A DNA stretch of 64,000 nt. Source: Cyanophora paradoxa. Taxonomy: Eukaryota; Glaucocystophyceae; Cyanophorales; Cyanophoraceae. Every line of letters starts with the position of its first letter. Position 1 is the stretch's first letter. A program made the translations under genes and the position numbers. The stretch is from the NCBI GenBank assembly GCA_004431415.1, contig QPMI01000579.1:1-64000 (forward strand). Direction: 5' to 3'. This document shows positions 21,089 through 34,670 of this stretch, piece after piece. The notes below the pieces were generated by a model. It had not been told where the DNA came from. It searched no databases and was given only the letters and a program-made list of their open reading frames with translations.

Positions 21089-21658
21089 TTACAGGAACGA
21101 GCACTCGTCGTCGACCCAGGAAGACTCGACCTGAGCGATGAACGGACGACGTCGGGGACGGTGGGGGCGCCCGAGGGACGGGAGAGCCGCAGCCGCGCCC
21201 GCACCTCGAACGCGAGCTCGGCGTCGGCGGACCAGTCCGCGAGCGGCGCGGCCGCGGCCCCTTCCTCCACGAAGAGGTCGTCCGCCGCCTGCGGCTCGGC
21301 GTCGAGCGCCCGGAAGCCGACGTGGCCCGCCTTCAGCAGAGCCGCGCTGGCCACGACGTGCCCGGCGGCTGCGTGGGCCATTCCGACGAAGCCCGCATTT
21401 TCCTGATGCGCGATAAAGGCTGGTCAGCGTGAGGAAGAACCCCGGACCCCAAGCGGAGGCCGACGCAACAACTGCTGCTACAAGCTTAAGGCCGTACCAA
21501 GGCGGGGGCAGAGCACTCGGCATCCTCGGCGTAGGCGTTGCGGTAGATCGGCTGACTGTTGGGCGGGATGGCGCCGAACGCGTGTGAGCGCTGAGAAACG
21601 GCCGTGCTCGTCAGTTCAATGGCAGCCGCGACCGGCATGCAGCGCGACGTACGCTCAT
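21089..21658 (-). CDS. Small acidic protein of unknown function
   Basis: Four exons fit: ATG-AGC with a GTACGT donor, then RSHAFGAIPPNSQPIYRNAY … SAPAL, then ENAGFVGMAHAAAGHVVASA … SADAELAFE, then VESSWVDDECSFL and stop at 21089. The product is about 110 residues. The middle is Ala-rich and could be a membrane or amphipathic helix (AHAAAGHVVASAALLKAG); the tail is acidic and ends in DDECSFL. All joins keep frame and use usual local donors. I do not recognise the family. Confidence 0.5.
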
Positions 21659-21891
21659 TATTTGAAGTTCTTGAGCGCTAGTGCGGATCCGGAGCTAGCG
21701 AGCTGACAGGGCTTGAGGCCTTCGTCGCGTACCCTCCCTCACTGTGACCTCAGGCTCCTTTCCTCAGCTGCAGCAGACTCGGATTAGAACCTCTGGAACG
21801 CACCGGACCGGAAGGCTGGCTAACGTACAAGCGTCTGGCACTTCTTGCGCAGCTGCCAGATCCAGATCAAATCGTGCCATTACGCAGGCCA

Positions 21892-22328
21892 ATGGAGCGC
21901 GAGGAGCAGTTCCGAATCGAGATCCAGAATCTCTTCAACGAGGCATGTAATATCGAGGCGCGCTGGGCGCAGGAGTCGCCGGCCAACGCGGCGCGCGTGA
22001 AGGAGATCGCCTCGGAGTCCATCGGCTCAGGCAAGCGCCGTGCAGCCTCTTTCTTTGCAATGACCGCATCAAATTCACGCTTGCTGCCCGCACAGGCGAC
22101 TACGGAGCGATGGGCTGGAAAGACCCGGCAACCAGCCGAACCACGACGCCGTGCCCGCGCTGCGGCCGCCAGCAGGCGACGAGCGGCCTGCTGGCTAAGA
22201 TCGAGGCGCGGCAGCAGTGCCACAGGGTCGTCGCGGGCTGCCGAATGAACGGCGACAGCTACGGAACGATTGCATTCATCTGCTCGACCTGCGGGCTCTT
22301 CACCTGGTGGAGCTACGACGATGCATGA
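21892..22328 (+). CDS. Small double-CxxC zinc-ribbon protein
   Basis: Two exons (21892-22039 and 22096-22328, 56-nt intron). The first exon is a helical, acidic stretch (MEREEQFRIEIQNLFNEACN … KEIASESIGSGK). The second holds a four-cysteine zinc ribbon: CPRCGR and, about 40 residues later, CSTCGLF, with aromatic residues at the end (TWWSYDDA). The size (about 127 residues) and knuckle spacing are like TFIIS/RPA12-type ribbons, but the acidic hairpin of those proteins is absent, so I do not assign a function. Confidence 0.65.
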
Positions 22329-22567
22329 GTTCAAGGAAGCTGACTTAAGCTTCGCGATCGTGGGCCCCTAGTAGGCCCGCCCGCGCCAGGTGTGCGTACT
22401 CGTCCCGGCGGCGCGCCGGTCGCTCTGTAGCACGGGGAGTCTCGCGCGCGGCTGCCAACTGCATCCCGCGTCCGTGGCCGAGCAATCTCGCGCGCGGCGG
22501 GCTGCCCCAAGGCCGGGCGCCCGCCCCTTCGGAAATTCCGTACATCCCCCCATCCGGAGTCCTACTC

Positions 22568-22783
22568 CTACCCATCCGCTCCTCCGGACCGGTAACCCCA
22601 CTCCCTCTGTCTGTACACCATCCTCCCGTCCCTCTCGTGTCCGAAGCACGACTTGCCCGGGTTGCCCCATGTCGGCTGCTCGTTGGTACTCGCCCTGGCT
22701 GAGCGGTAGCCCCCTCCCCCCCGCTCCCTCCCCGTCCCCCGGCGGAAAGCTCTCCGAAAGTCGCGGCCCCGCCAGCTCGACAT
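22568..22783 (-). CDS. Doubtful small basic ORF
   Basis: ATG 22783 opens MSSWRGRDFRRAFRRGTGRE and the frame holds an Arg/Gly-rich 71 residues (GRMVYRQREWGYRSGG). It overlaps nothing certain, lying just downstream of the CPBP protease gene. It may be 3' untranslated sequence. No homology is recognised. Confidence 0.2.
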   Translation of the reverse strand: MSSWRGRDFRRAFRRGTGRERGGGGYRSARASTNEQPTWGNPGKSCFGHERDGRMVYRQREWGYRSGGADG

Positions 22784-22801
22784 CTTGGCACAATAAGACG
22801 G

Positions 22802-24524
22802 CTACGAGCCGAGCACGCCGCTGGAGCCGATGAGGAGGACCGCAAGCACCTTCCCACGGCCGCGCCCCCTCAAATCAGAGAGGGGCCCGACAAGAGGGAG
22901 GGGGGAGAGGGGGCCGGGCACGTAGAAAGTGTTGTAGAAGGCGTGGGAGGTAACAGAGGCCGCCAGGTTGCCCCCGCTGTCTCAGCGACTCAGTGATGCA
23001 GTGATCATGAGTCGGGACGAGGTAGAAGCTTAAGGGCCCCAGGCGGACGCGGGGGGCGATCCGTGCTCACCTGAGCTCGTACGCGGCGCCGAAGAGGGCG
23101 CTGCCGACGAGGTACGTGAAGAAGTGGGAGGGGGACGCGTGCACGAACTGCTTCCCAATAAGAGGGGGCGGGGGGGGGGGGGGGGGGGGGGGGCTTCGAG
23201 GAAGGCTACGGCGCACCGCGAAGAGGACGGAGGTTGCGGCGACGGAGGCGGCGGGGCCGAGGCGGCCGCGGAGCGTCCGCTGCATCATACCCCGGAAGAC
23301 AATCTCCTCGAATCTGCATGGGGGGATGCATTCGGTGTTTAGGAGGGGGGTAAACTGGTCGGAGGGGGTACTGCGCACATGGGCGCGATGAGGGAACTCG
23401 AGAGGGCATACAGGAGCACGGCGGCTGGCTCGCTGCTCGCGTTCAGGAACCGCGTACCCAGGTCCTGCGGCGCCCTGCCGTCAGGGGTGGGGTAAAGCAA
23501 CGGGACGGGGGTACACAGCCGCGCCATGATCGCCTCGGGGTTCTCAACCCTGTAACCCGCATCGGTCAAGGAAATCGGGGGGTACGCATGCATGTGCCAA
23601 GCGGTGACGCGCCTGCGGACGAGCTCGACGGCGACTAAAGAGCCCAAGCCGCAGGCGAGGCCAACTGCCCGCGCCAGCTGGTCTTCAAAGTCGAATTTGA
23701 AGCCGGCCGCTGGGTACAGGATCATGGCAGGCCTGGCCGTGGGGGGGGGGGGGGGGGGGGGGAAGGGAAGATCCGGACCGAGCTTGGAGAGGTCGCCGAA
23801 GGGGCGGAGGAGGAAGGCGAGGGCGGCCAGGCCGGCCCTGCGCGACCCGTGAGAGGGTTCGCCTCGATCTCGGCCGGCGCCGTGGGCGGCCGCACCCCGC
23901 CTGCACTGCCGAGAAGGAGGCGATGCCCAGCGCGTTCCGCACGGGGTCCCCGAAGGATTCCTGTGCGGCAGGCGTGAGCGCCGCGATGTAGGAGGTCTCT
24001 TTAACGTGATGCTGGGCGGGCGGGGCGCACGAGGGGCTGCCGCATCACGTCCGGGTCGCCCAGCGACTCGAGAGTCCCGCCCATCGCCAGGAAGATGCCG
24101 ATTGCGCACGCGTACCGAAGGGCCGTCCAGGAAAGCAGCCATATGCCCACAATCTGCTCGACACGCGGTTGGCGCGGTCAGTCTCAGAGCTGTGGGGGCG
24201 CGCCGACTGGATCCAACGCACGTTCGGTGCCCAGGGCACGAGCGCAGGGTCGAAAGGGCTGACGGGCGAAACCTCCTGCTCGTTTTCCTTGCTAGATGCA
24301 CACACGAAGAATTGCCGCCATGGCTGGGGCGGCCGGCTCGTGGCGCGGAACTTCAGCGGGACGCGGCTCAAGCTGCCGATCAACACTGCGCATGGCCTGC
24401 AGCGAAAAGCTCCTAGCTTTTTTGATGCTGTCACCGCTGATCGGGCGCTGATCGGCAACTGCAGCTGTCCGCCGGAGCCACAGACTTGCGAGGGTGCCCC
24501 GATCACAAAGCAGGCTCGTTGCAT
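22802..24524 (-). CDS. CPBP-family intramembrane metalloprotease, probably plastid-targeted
   Basis: About nine exons from ATG 24524 to TAG 22802. The N-terminus (MQRACFVIGAPSQVC, then Ser/Arg/Ala-rich) looks like a transit peptide. Hydrophobic exons follow (IVGIWLLSWTALRYACAIGI, AGLAALAFLLRPF). The CPBP (Abi/CAAX amino-terminal protease) core is clear: FEEIVFRGMMQ (EExxFR glutamates), then VLFA joined to FVHASPSHFFTYLVGSALFG (metal-binding His) and NLAASVTSHAFYNTFYV (third motif with His and Asn). These are the catalytic motifs of the Rce1/CPBP superfamily. Plant homologues are plastid membrane proteins. Two introns carry 22-24-base homopolymers (C on the sense strand). Exon limits between 23700 and 23860 are uncertain. 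Confidence 0.8.
23170..23193. repeat. Intronic poly-G tract (24 G; poly-C on the sense strand)
   Basis: Uninterrupted G run inside an intron of the CPBP gene. Confidence 0.9.
23741..23762. repeat. Intronic poly-G tract (22 G; poly-C on the sense strand)
   Basis: Second such run in the same gene, following a GTCCGG donor on the minus strand. Confidence 0.9.
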
Positions 24525-24762
24525 TGGGCGGCCGCGCGCTGGAGAGACTGCGCTCTAACTGCTGCGCTCTGAGCAGCGCGCGCTCTGCGCTCTTACGCGC
24601 TCTGAGCGGCGCTCACTGACGCGGGGTACAGGCACGCAACGTGGAGCTCGGAGACGGCCCGGGTCCGAAGAGAGCGCCGGCGGCTGGTGCCGCACGAGCG
24701 CAGCTGCTCCAACTGCCTCTGCGGGTGGCGCCGCGCTGGAGCGCCCGTAGGCGTTGCTATCG

Positions 24763-27431
<2,669 letters not shown>

Positions 27432-27532
27432 TTGTTTCCTGCTTCCCAGACCAAGCCGGGCCGGTCCCTGGCCCCTCCTCGTTTAGTTTCTCAGCACTCA
27501 TTCAATTATTCGCGATATCCCCCTGCGCGGGC

Positions 27533-28920
27533 CTAGCCGCCGCCGGCCGCGGCGTGCTGCAGGAGGATGACCTTGAGTGCGCGCCCCGTCTGGAGGCACG
27601 CCTCGTGCTCCGCGTGCACCTCCGCAGGCCGCGGCACCTCCTGCAGTCCAGCGCGGTCGGTGAGCCGACGGCGGGGGCGGCGTGCGAGAGGGCGGGTCGG
27701 GGCGGCCGTGGCCGCGGATCGGACCTGGTTGGTGATGACTCGCCCGTGCCTCCGGAGATCCGACACGACCTTCTCGAAGCTGTGCCACCTTCGAGTCCGA
27801 AGGGCAATCAGATTTGAGCGTCGGGAGGGTGGGGGGAGGCAGCGGGCGCGGCGCGCGCGCCTTGGGTAGAGGAAGATGGGCCGCCAGAAGAGGGGGGGTA
27901 GGAGGACGTGGAGGTGGAGCTGGGGAACCGACACAGGGAAGTTGAACCCCACGGTTATGAATGAAGCGAGGCCCCCCGGAGCCGCCTCCATCAGAGGCAG
28001 GTACGGGTTCCCGCTCCGCCTGCCGGACGCGCGCGCGGGCGCTCGACGCGCAGGCGGGGCAAAGAAAGGGGGGGGGGGAGGGGCACCGGAGTGCGGCGAC
28101 GCCAGCGTCCCGCATGCGCTCGAGGAATGGGACGTGGGCCGGCGTCAGGTGCGTGAGGTCCACTAGCGGAGCGACGGGGATGACGTCCTGCAGGCCGCGC
28201 GCGGGCTGTGAACGCGTACGGCGGCGGCGGCGACGGCGCGGACAAGGACGCACGAGATGGGTCTCGGCCATCGGAAAGAGGTCGCAAAGCACGAGAAGCT
28301 CGTCGTTACGCGCAAGGATCTGGGGGCGCGCGGCTGGTCAGGGAAGCCGCGCGAGCGTGGGGTGGCCCGGCCCGGCAGCAGCCTCGGCCCACTTTTTGGA
28401 AATTCTCGTCAATGTGCCCCTGGGCGATGCCCTGCCGACAAGCAGGTCAGGCCCAGCGCCCCGGGGATGAGAGCGAGCCGCAGACGCCGGGCATCGCTTC
28501 GCCGCGTATGCGCACGAGGAAAACGTTGTCGGGGACGTTCACGACGTCATCCTCCACCAGATCGAAGCCGCAGCGAGTGCAGCTCGCCACGTCGAGCAAG
28601 TTCGGCTTGTGGCAGAGGCGGCAGCTCTTCTTCGGAACGACAGGGATAAGGGGCATCGCGGAGAGGAGGACTGGCGGGGAAGGCTCCTCGCCCCTCGCCC
28701 TCGCCGCGCGCGCCGCAGCGCGCTCTGCTTCTATCCTCTGTCTGACCGTCTCCGTGAGCTCGAACACCTTCATCACGCCGCTGCGCATGACTCAGCTGAG
28801 CTTGCGCGGGAGCGGCGGCAACAGGCAGTCTGGATGGGGAGCGCACTACTCATCGATCTTAGCAGCAGCCGCTGCGGCGGTGGAGGGCGACGACGCGCCC
28901 TCGTCCGAGCCGTCGCCCAT
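27533..28920 (-). CDS. Zinc-ribbon plus HIT-domain protein
   Basis: About eight exons from ATG 28920 (MGDGSDEGASSPSTAAAAAK) to TAG 27533. After a charged helix comes a ribbon with CRLCHKPNLLDVASCTRCGF (two CxxC). The HIT domain follows: ILARNDELLVLCDLFPMAET with HL next, then PLVDLTHLTPAHVPFLERM, then GFNFPVSVPQLHLHVLLPP, where QLHLHV corresponds to the H-phi-H-phi-H triad (first position Gln instead of His), and WHSFEKVVSDLRRHGRV. The last two blocks resemble aprataxin and its relatives, nucleotide hydrolases that repair adenylated DNA ends. The C-terminal exon is short (EVPRPAEVHAEHEACLQ). The ribbon here is N-terminal to the HIT domain. 28921-29346 holds a hairpin but no gene. Confidence 0.8.
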
Positions 28921-29210
28921 GCTGGCCAGAGCGGTCAGAGCAGCGACAGAAGGTCCAGTTTAAATGACATATAGAGTGTCATGCTACCATATTCCGAGAG
29001 CATAATCGCGGGACGCCGCTGGCAGCTAACGCTGGCGGGCTGCGAGACTGACCGGTCAACCTCTTCGACGGCAGTGCCCGCCACACGCCAGGAAAAAAAG
29101 CCGAATAGGATATGCCGCGCGCGCGGTCTGATGTCTGCGGTCTGCTACGGTTGCGGTTTGCTGCTGCCAAGGCAAGTTAGTTACTTAGTGTGTGTGTGCT
29201 CCGGTACCCC

Positions 29211-29270
29211 TAGGGGCCCGGTTTATAGTCGTCCCCCTCACTCCTTCCCCGGTTTGACCCGGGCCCCTAC
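29211..29270. repeat. Inverted repeat (TAGGGGCCCGGT … ACCCGGGCCCCTA)
   Basis: Arms 29211-29222 and 29256-29270 are complementary with one extra C. A second small hairpin (GGGGGAGCTCCTCCC) follows. It lies 75 bp from the ORF that ends at 29347. Confidence 0.6.
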
Positions 29271-29346
29271 GGCGTGAAAGCCAATAGGGGGGAGCTCCTC
29301 CCACATGTAGGAGGCGGGGGAAGACTTTGCAGCTGGCTTAGGCAGG

Positions 29347-29979
29347 TTACCTGTGGGGCATAAGCACTGGTAGCTCTCCTGTTTTCAGCAGCCTTTCCAC
29401 TGCAATGTGTGCGTTCCAGAGGGCTGTATCTGGGGGTGGGTTGTTCCAGCACACGTGTGCTTGCTCGTCATCATTCGGCGTCAGTTTCCCCCTGCATATC
29501 CTGCATCGCGAGTGACCACTGTTATTTTTGAGCTCCTTAGCCTCCTCCAGTGCTCGTTTCCGTTGTGAAATGACGCTCCGGCGTGCCCGTGATCCACTTG
29601 CAACTTCAGTGGCCTGTTCACTAGAGCTAGCACTGGCTGCAGTCGCGGCCGAGCCCGAGAGCTGTAAAAGTGCCTGCACAGCTTCGATTTCGGGATTCGG
29701 AATATTAATTGCATGCGCCGGCGCCATTGCGCCCTGCGGCTGTACATGTGCTTCAGTTCTTTCACGGTCGCGATCGTTGTTAGCTATAGCCACAGCTACT
29801 GTTTGCGGGGCTGCGGGGGCGCCGGTTGTCCGGGCCCTGGAGCTCGGGTTTGAGCTCGAGTTTGGGATTTGATCTGTGGTCGTGGCTGCATTGGGGCGCT
29901 TCCGTGTCGCTCTCGAGGCGGCTGTGCCCAAGGCGGTTTGGGGGCAAGCGTTGCCAATGTTTGCTAACGGTCTGCGCAC
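29347..29979 (-). CDS. Unknown Cys-motif ORF, possible mobile-element gene
   Basis: Open for 210 codons without introns; no ATG at the beginning (first codon of the stated span is GTG), so the true 5' end may be an upstream exon or the internal ATG of MAPAHAINIPNPEIE. The first 130 residues are low-complexity Ala/Thr/Ser. The end has CRICRGKLTPNDDEQAHVCW followed by PPPDTALWNAHIAVERLLKT, which looks like a small zinc-binding domain. Composition is less GC-rich than in neighbours. No family is recognised. 29980-30230 shows no gene. Confidence 0.35.
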   Translation of the reverse strand: MRRPLANIGNACPQTALGTAASRATRKRPNAATTTDQIPNSSSNPSSRARTTGAPAAPQTVAVAIANNDRDRERTEAHVQPQGAMAPAHAINIPNPEIEAVQALLQLSGSAATAASASSSEQATEVASGSRARRSVISQRKRALEEAKELKNNSGHSRCRICRGKLTPNDDEQAHVCWNNPPPDTALWNAHIAVERLLKTGELPVLMPHR

Positions 29980-30230
29980 TGTCGTTCCGGCGGTAGCGCT
30001 TGCCGATCTTGTTGGTACGTCAGCTGCAGCGCTAGCCGGGTTTGCTCGTTAGTTACTTAGCTATAGCCTATAGCTGCAAGGGGGTTACCACAACTTCGGC
30101 CTAGTTCGGCGGCACCAGCCGCCCTGGATCGAACGCGTTCACTGCTGCTCGCAAAACCCCGACTTTGTGCATTCCTTAGTGCAGCTGGCAGCCTCTCGCT
30201 GGGCGGGGCTCCTGCAGATCGGCAGCGAAG

Positions 30231-31036
30231 ATGTTTCAATCGGCGCTGCCCCCGCCGCCGAGCTACTACAAGCTCTTCGCAGACGGCACATGTGACTCGA
30301 ATGTGACCTCGAGCGCGGACAAGCCCGCGAAGCGAAAACGCATCCCGCCGCCTCCGCCGAAGCCGCCCGAGGGCACGTACGTGATGTTCGGCGAGTCCTA
30401 CTCGGTGCGCACGCGATTCGCCGTGGCGCGCGCGCCATCGACCGCCCTGCCCTGATTTCGCTCCCGCTCAGACGGATGAAGCACTCCCTTCTCTGCAAGA
30501 CCAGGGCCGCGAGCAACTCTATCCGCAGGGTGACGACATTGGTGCGTTGAGCGTGTTCGTGCTAAGTTCACAGCGGCCAATTGCCTGAGCCCGCAGATAA
30601 GCGCGCGGAGCTCAAGAAGCTGAACCGCTCCCTCCTTGTGAACATGCTGCAGCTCCTGGACGTGCTCATCACGAGCCCCTCGCAGTTCCGAACGAAGGCA
30701 AGCGCTTCCCCCCCGACTGTCTCTTGCTCTTGTCGAGCCTGGGCTTCGCAGATACAGGACATTGAGCTGTTGTTCGTGAACATGCACCACCTCGTCAACT
30801 CGTTTCGCCCGCACCAGGCACGGGAGATGTTGATCGCCTCGATGAGGGACCAGATTGAGCGCAAGCGCGCTCTTGTTGAGGAGTTCAGGAAGTCAGTCTA
30901 CGTGTTTTTTTCATCTGGTCTTCGAAGTCATTCACTCGTTTTGTCCAGATCTACTGAGGATGTGCGCTCGATGATGTGCAAGGTTAGGGCAGAAATGAAC
31001 GACGTGATGGATGCGAACCCACCCTCACAAAGTTAA
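30231..31036 (+). CDS. MED7: Mediator complex subunit 7
   Basis: Five exons from ATG 30231 (MFQSALPPPPSYYKLFADG). The MED7 signature is complete: the PPPPxYYKLF opening, then a Pro-run with PPEGTYVMFGESYS, ELKKLNRSLLVNMLQLLDVL, and LLFVNMHHLVNSFRPHQARE with the usual LI..MRDQIERKRALVEEF helix. It forms the MED7/MED21 hinge of the Mediator middle module in the nucleus. The intron at 30698-30750 has a GC donor. The end is DVMDANPPSQS. Length (about 190 residues) is normal. Confidence 0.93.
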
Positions 31037-31384
31037 CCTGTCAATGAATCTTTCAAAGATTCTGATTTTCACTGGAATCAGTGCTGGTCGCTGGGCCCGC
31101 GGCAACGTTAACGGCAGCCCCAGTACTAGAGTACATTCTAACACTTGAGCTTGCAAATGTAGCCCGGACATTGCAATTCAAGTTTGCAATTTGTGTCCTA
31201 GTGCTGTCACTCAATCTTCTTTTTTGTCATTAAGCTTCATCTCTATTTACGTATACACTGAAATCATTGCAAAAGACCTCAATAAATGACAAATGCTCTC
31301 CTTCCAGGCTGCATAAATACGTACTTGCAAGTTGCATCAAATTCACAGGATAAGAAACTTGAAAACAGCCCGGCGGCCTGCAGG

Positions 31385-34263
31385 TCACAGAAGCAGCTGG
31401 CCGTGCTCAGCAACGCTAGCATGCACAGAGTTGCTGGCCTGGTGGAAGTCAACCAGCGTCGAGTGCCCCTCCATAGCGACCTCCTGGGCGTCTAGCACAT
31501 CCTCGATGCTGGCCATATCGATATCTGCATCGATGTCGCCTGTGTCGGCTTGGTATGGGATCACAGCATCGTCTAGAGTTGCATCCATGTACTGCGTGTC
31601 ATGGTCCAAATCCTTCAGCTGAAAAGAGGGAGAAGTCGCCTTCCAGATGTTGATGGCATTCTGTGTGCCCTGCATCCCTCGGAAGTTGCCCTGGCCTCCA
31701 AGCCCGGGGCCCGTGCGGGGACCGCCGAGCATGAGACCCTGCTGCGCTCGAACCCCTTTGAAGGCGCTTGACCATGCTTGGCCCGGACTCTTGACGACAG
31801 CGTTGTTGTCAGGTTCTTGGTCACCGCCGGTGCCCCCTCCAGTGCCACACACGTTCTGGGCCCGGATGCTCTGCAGGGCCCAATCAAATTGAATCAGACT
31901 GCATACAATATAAAAAGCCAGACCTTTCCCATGATTGACCAGTCGCTTTCCATGTCCTTCGGCAGATCGCAGACAATCTTCGGCATCGAATGAAGAGGGG
32001 CAAATTTTTTCATGACTGGAACAAGACCAGATGCACTCTTCTGCACGGGAGCGCCACCTGAAGGCGAAAGAAGCAATGGCTAATTATAAGCAGGGGAGGG
32101 CCCAGTTGCTGTGCATGTAGATGTCGACATCAACGCACCTCTCCCTATCTGATAGAATCCTTGCCCAGGGCCAAGCGTCACACATCCATTCTTATCTGCT
32201 GGAAGCTTTAGCTGGTGTCTGATACCAAAAAAGGGGAGAGCTGCACCAGGTGTGGTGCACACGATACCAATCTGACAAACTAAAAGCATCAGTTTCCGTT
32301 CTCTTGTGATCATGATTGAAAGTTCGAATTCAGCTCACTTCGCGGCCAACATGCCGAGCAGGGGCACCATCGGTCGTCGAAAGCGATGAATTGCTCTTCA
32401 GAAGAATCTGCCCGCCGGAGACGATATCCTCCCCAACACGGTCGGGCATGAGGTGCACAACGCGGCTAAATTGCAGGTTGGGATTCTGTCACGATCCACT
32501 GTCAGGTCCAGCACTCGATAATTTGCGATTGGAGGAGGCAGACCTGGTTGAAAATCGTGTTGAAGAAATTTCTGAAGAAATTATCTGCGGGTGGATTGAC
32601 GCTTATGCATCAAAAGCCCGGGACTTCAATCACCTCCAACTTGAGGACCCGCAAATGTGATTCCCTGTTGAAAAAGCGACCTCATCAATCCAAAACATCC
32701 ATCCAGGGCCAAGCAGAAATTTAAACCAACGCAGTGCCTCTTACCTTGATCGATTGCATTTGAGGGAATATTGGCTGGCGCTGGCCACTCGGAACCAAAC
32801 TGTACATCAAAATTACAACTTGCAAACGGCAAGATGCGCATATCTCTAGCAAAACGCGCACTTCGACTGCTTTGCGATGTCATAAGCAGCAAGTGTAGCC
32901 AGTGCGCCGCCAAGAGAATGCCCAGTCACAATGACATTCATGGGGCGGCCGTTGCATTGCGTCTCCTCATTATTTGCCATAGTTTGGATGATGTCGTCAC
33001 GAATGCTCATATAACCTGGCTCAGATAGTTAGTTCAATGACTGAAAGAGCGCATAGATTTCAAATGTGCACGATCGTAGAAGCCTCTGCTCACACATGGT
33101 GAGCCATGATTGCACATGAGCTCGAGCATAGAGCCACGCACTTGTGTACCAACCCACAACGACTCCCACCGAGGTTGCAGACGGCTGGCTGTGAATTCAG
33201 ATCATGCAGAACATCTTCCTGGCCTGATATGCCAGCAGCAGCTTGCGTTCCTCGGAATGACAGGATAAGCTTGCAGGTATTTTGGTCGCTGTCCACCTGG
33301 CGATAAAGAACGGCTGCGGACTGTCCCCTGGCATTACCATACTTCACATTTCCGCCATTCTGCACATCAAGTGTGACTTCTAAGTCTGAATTTGCGAAGG
33401 ATAATTTTAAAAACAACTACCGGAAGGCTGAAAGACTTGATCAGGGCATAGTTGCGGCCATCTGGGTCCTGGTCTGTGAATGGGCCCGTCTGGATCTTCA
33501 AGACGTTGTATGATGGGTCAGCCGAGCGGCTCGACATGACCGTGCTTGCGGTTTTGCCTTTCGCAAGGGACGCCTCTGGATATTGGCCCCGGTCAGCCGA
33601 AAATGTGTTCAGATTAATCAAAATCAAATTTGAAGAACATACCATATCCCTTCACGTGGTAGGCAGCGCGGGTGAACATTGCAGCCGTCTGCAAGTCGTC
33701 TGGGCTGATAAGCTTGATGTTCGCAACTGCAAAAAGTCCGAGGGCACGGGGCGTTCAAGTCTGTTAGTGTGCTTCCAACGCAAATAGGAAATTGAGAAGT
33801 TGCCCACTCGAACGCTCGCGCGGTGCGACGCCATCGGCAGCGATCTTTGGAGCACGCCAGAATCTTGGAATAATTGTGTTTGCCGCGGCCATGGCCAGAC
33901 CCGTCCCCGGAAGCGGAATGAGGGTTCCAATAGCTGCTCAAGAATCAATCGAATATCAAATAAATGTAGAGGCCATGTTTTACCAATGTCTTTTGCGATT
34001 CCCGCCTTGCTGACCTTGTCTATTACGTCTCCACCAGGGCGCCCGCCCGCGAACTTCGTCGAAAAGGCCCCAGAGCGCGCCCTCCCGGTCGGTTCCTTAC
34101 TGACCGCAAAATCCCCCCCACGCGCTCTCATCGGCCCACTGTAGTTCATAGACGAGTCGTCGAACGAGCCGCGACGTGACCGCCGCAACGGGGACGACCC
34201 GCCGTCGCGGGGGCTCGAGCTCCCAACACTGAAATCGTCCATCCTGCGCAAAAGCGTTGACAT
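31385..34263 (-). CDS. Class 3 lipase (alpha/beta hydrolase)
   Basis: About 11 exons from ATG 34263 (MSTLLRRMDDFSVGSSSPRD). The N-terminal 80 residues are Ser/Arg-rich. Then come LISPDDLQTAAMFTRAAYHV, YALIKSFSLPVV, CKLILSFRGT (oxyanion-type strand), and VIVTGHSLGGALATLAAYDI with the GHSLG nucleophile. ITFAGPQVG, FNQ and RVVHLMPDRVGEDIV follow, as in fungal-type lipase_3 proteins where the Asp and His lie further on (VVHL is the usual stretch before the catalytic Asp). The tail is acidic (DIDADIDMASIEDVL). Introns are AT-richer than those of neighbouring genes and some use GTAAAA or GTATGT donors. 31040-31384 and 34264-34670 hold no genes; the latter has a TGATCATGATCA-type palindrome at 34297. 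Confidence 0.85.
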
Positions 34264-34670
34264 CTCGACGACGCTCAGCTGCTAGGCGAGCTACCGCTGA
34301 TCATCATGATCATGAGCCTAGCCTAGGCCTCGGAGGTTAAGATAAAGTGTGTCCGTTCGCCGCAGCTCAGCCGGAGGGCCTGGCTGCAGCGCATCCAAGT
34401 ACGCTAATAGAATATAGATGGTCTAACGCACCATGGCGCGCGTGCTACGCCGCGGCCTACGTTCTTTAAAATTTGTTGGATTGCATTTTCGACGCGGAGC
34501 CTTGAGGGCTTAGACAGGTGGCGATAGATCGCAAGCCTACGGTGAAATCAGCCTTCCGCACCTGGCCGATGGCGCTAAAGAGGCCAGGGGACTCCAAGGG
34601 GAGCTCGGTCAGCGAACTTGCGTGAAAAAAGAGTTGGGGGGTACGCGCAGTTACTTGGCAAAAGCAGCCG

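Noticed and set aside
23560-23600. 36-nt U12-like intron in the CPBP gene (TTCCTTGAC before ACAG)
   Set aside because: The donor is GTACCC and the sequence is in frame without stops, so it may just be coding; too short to claim.
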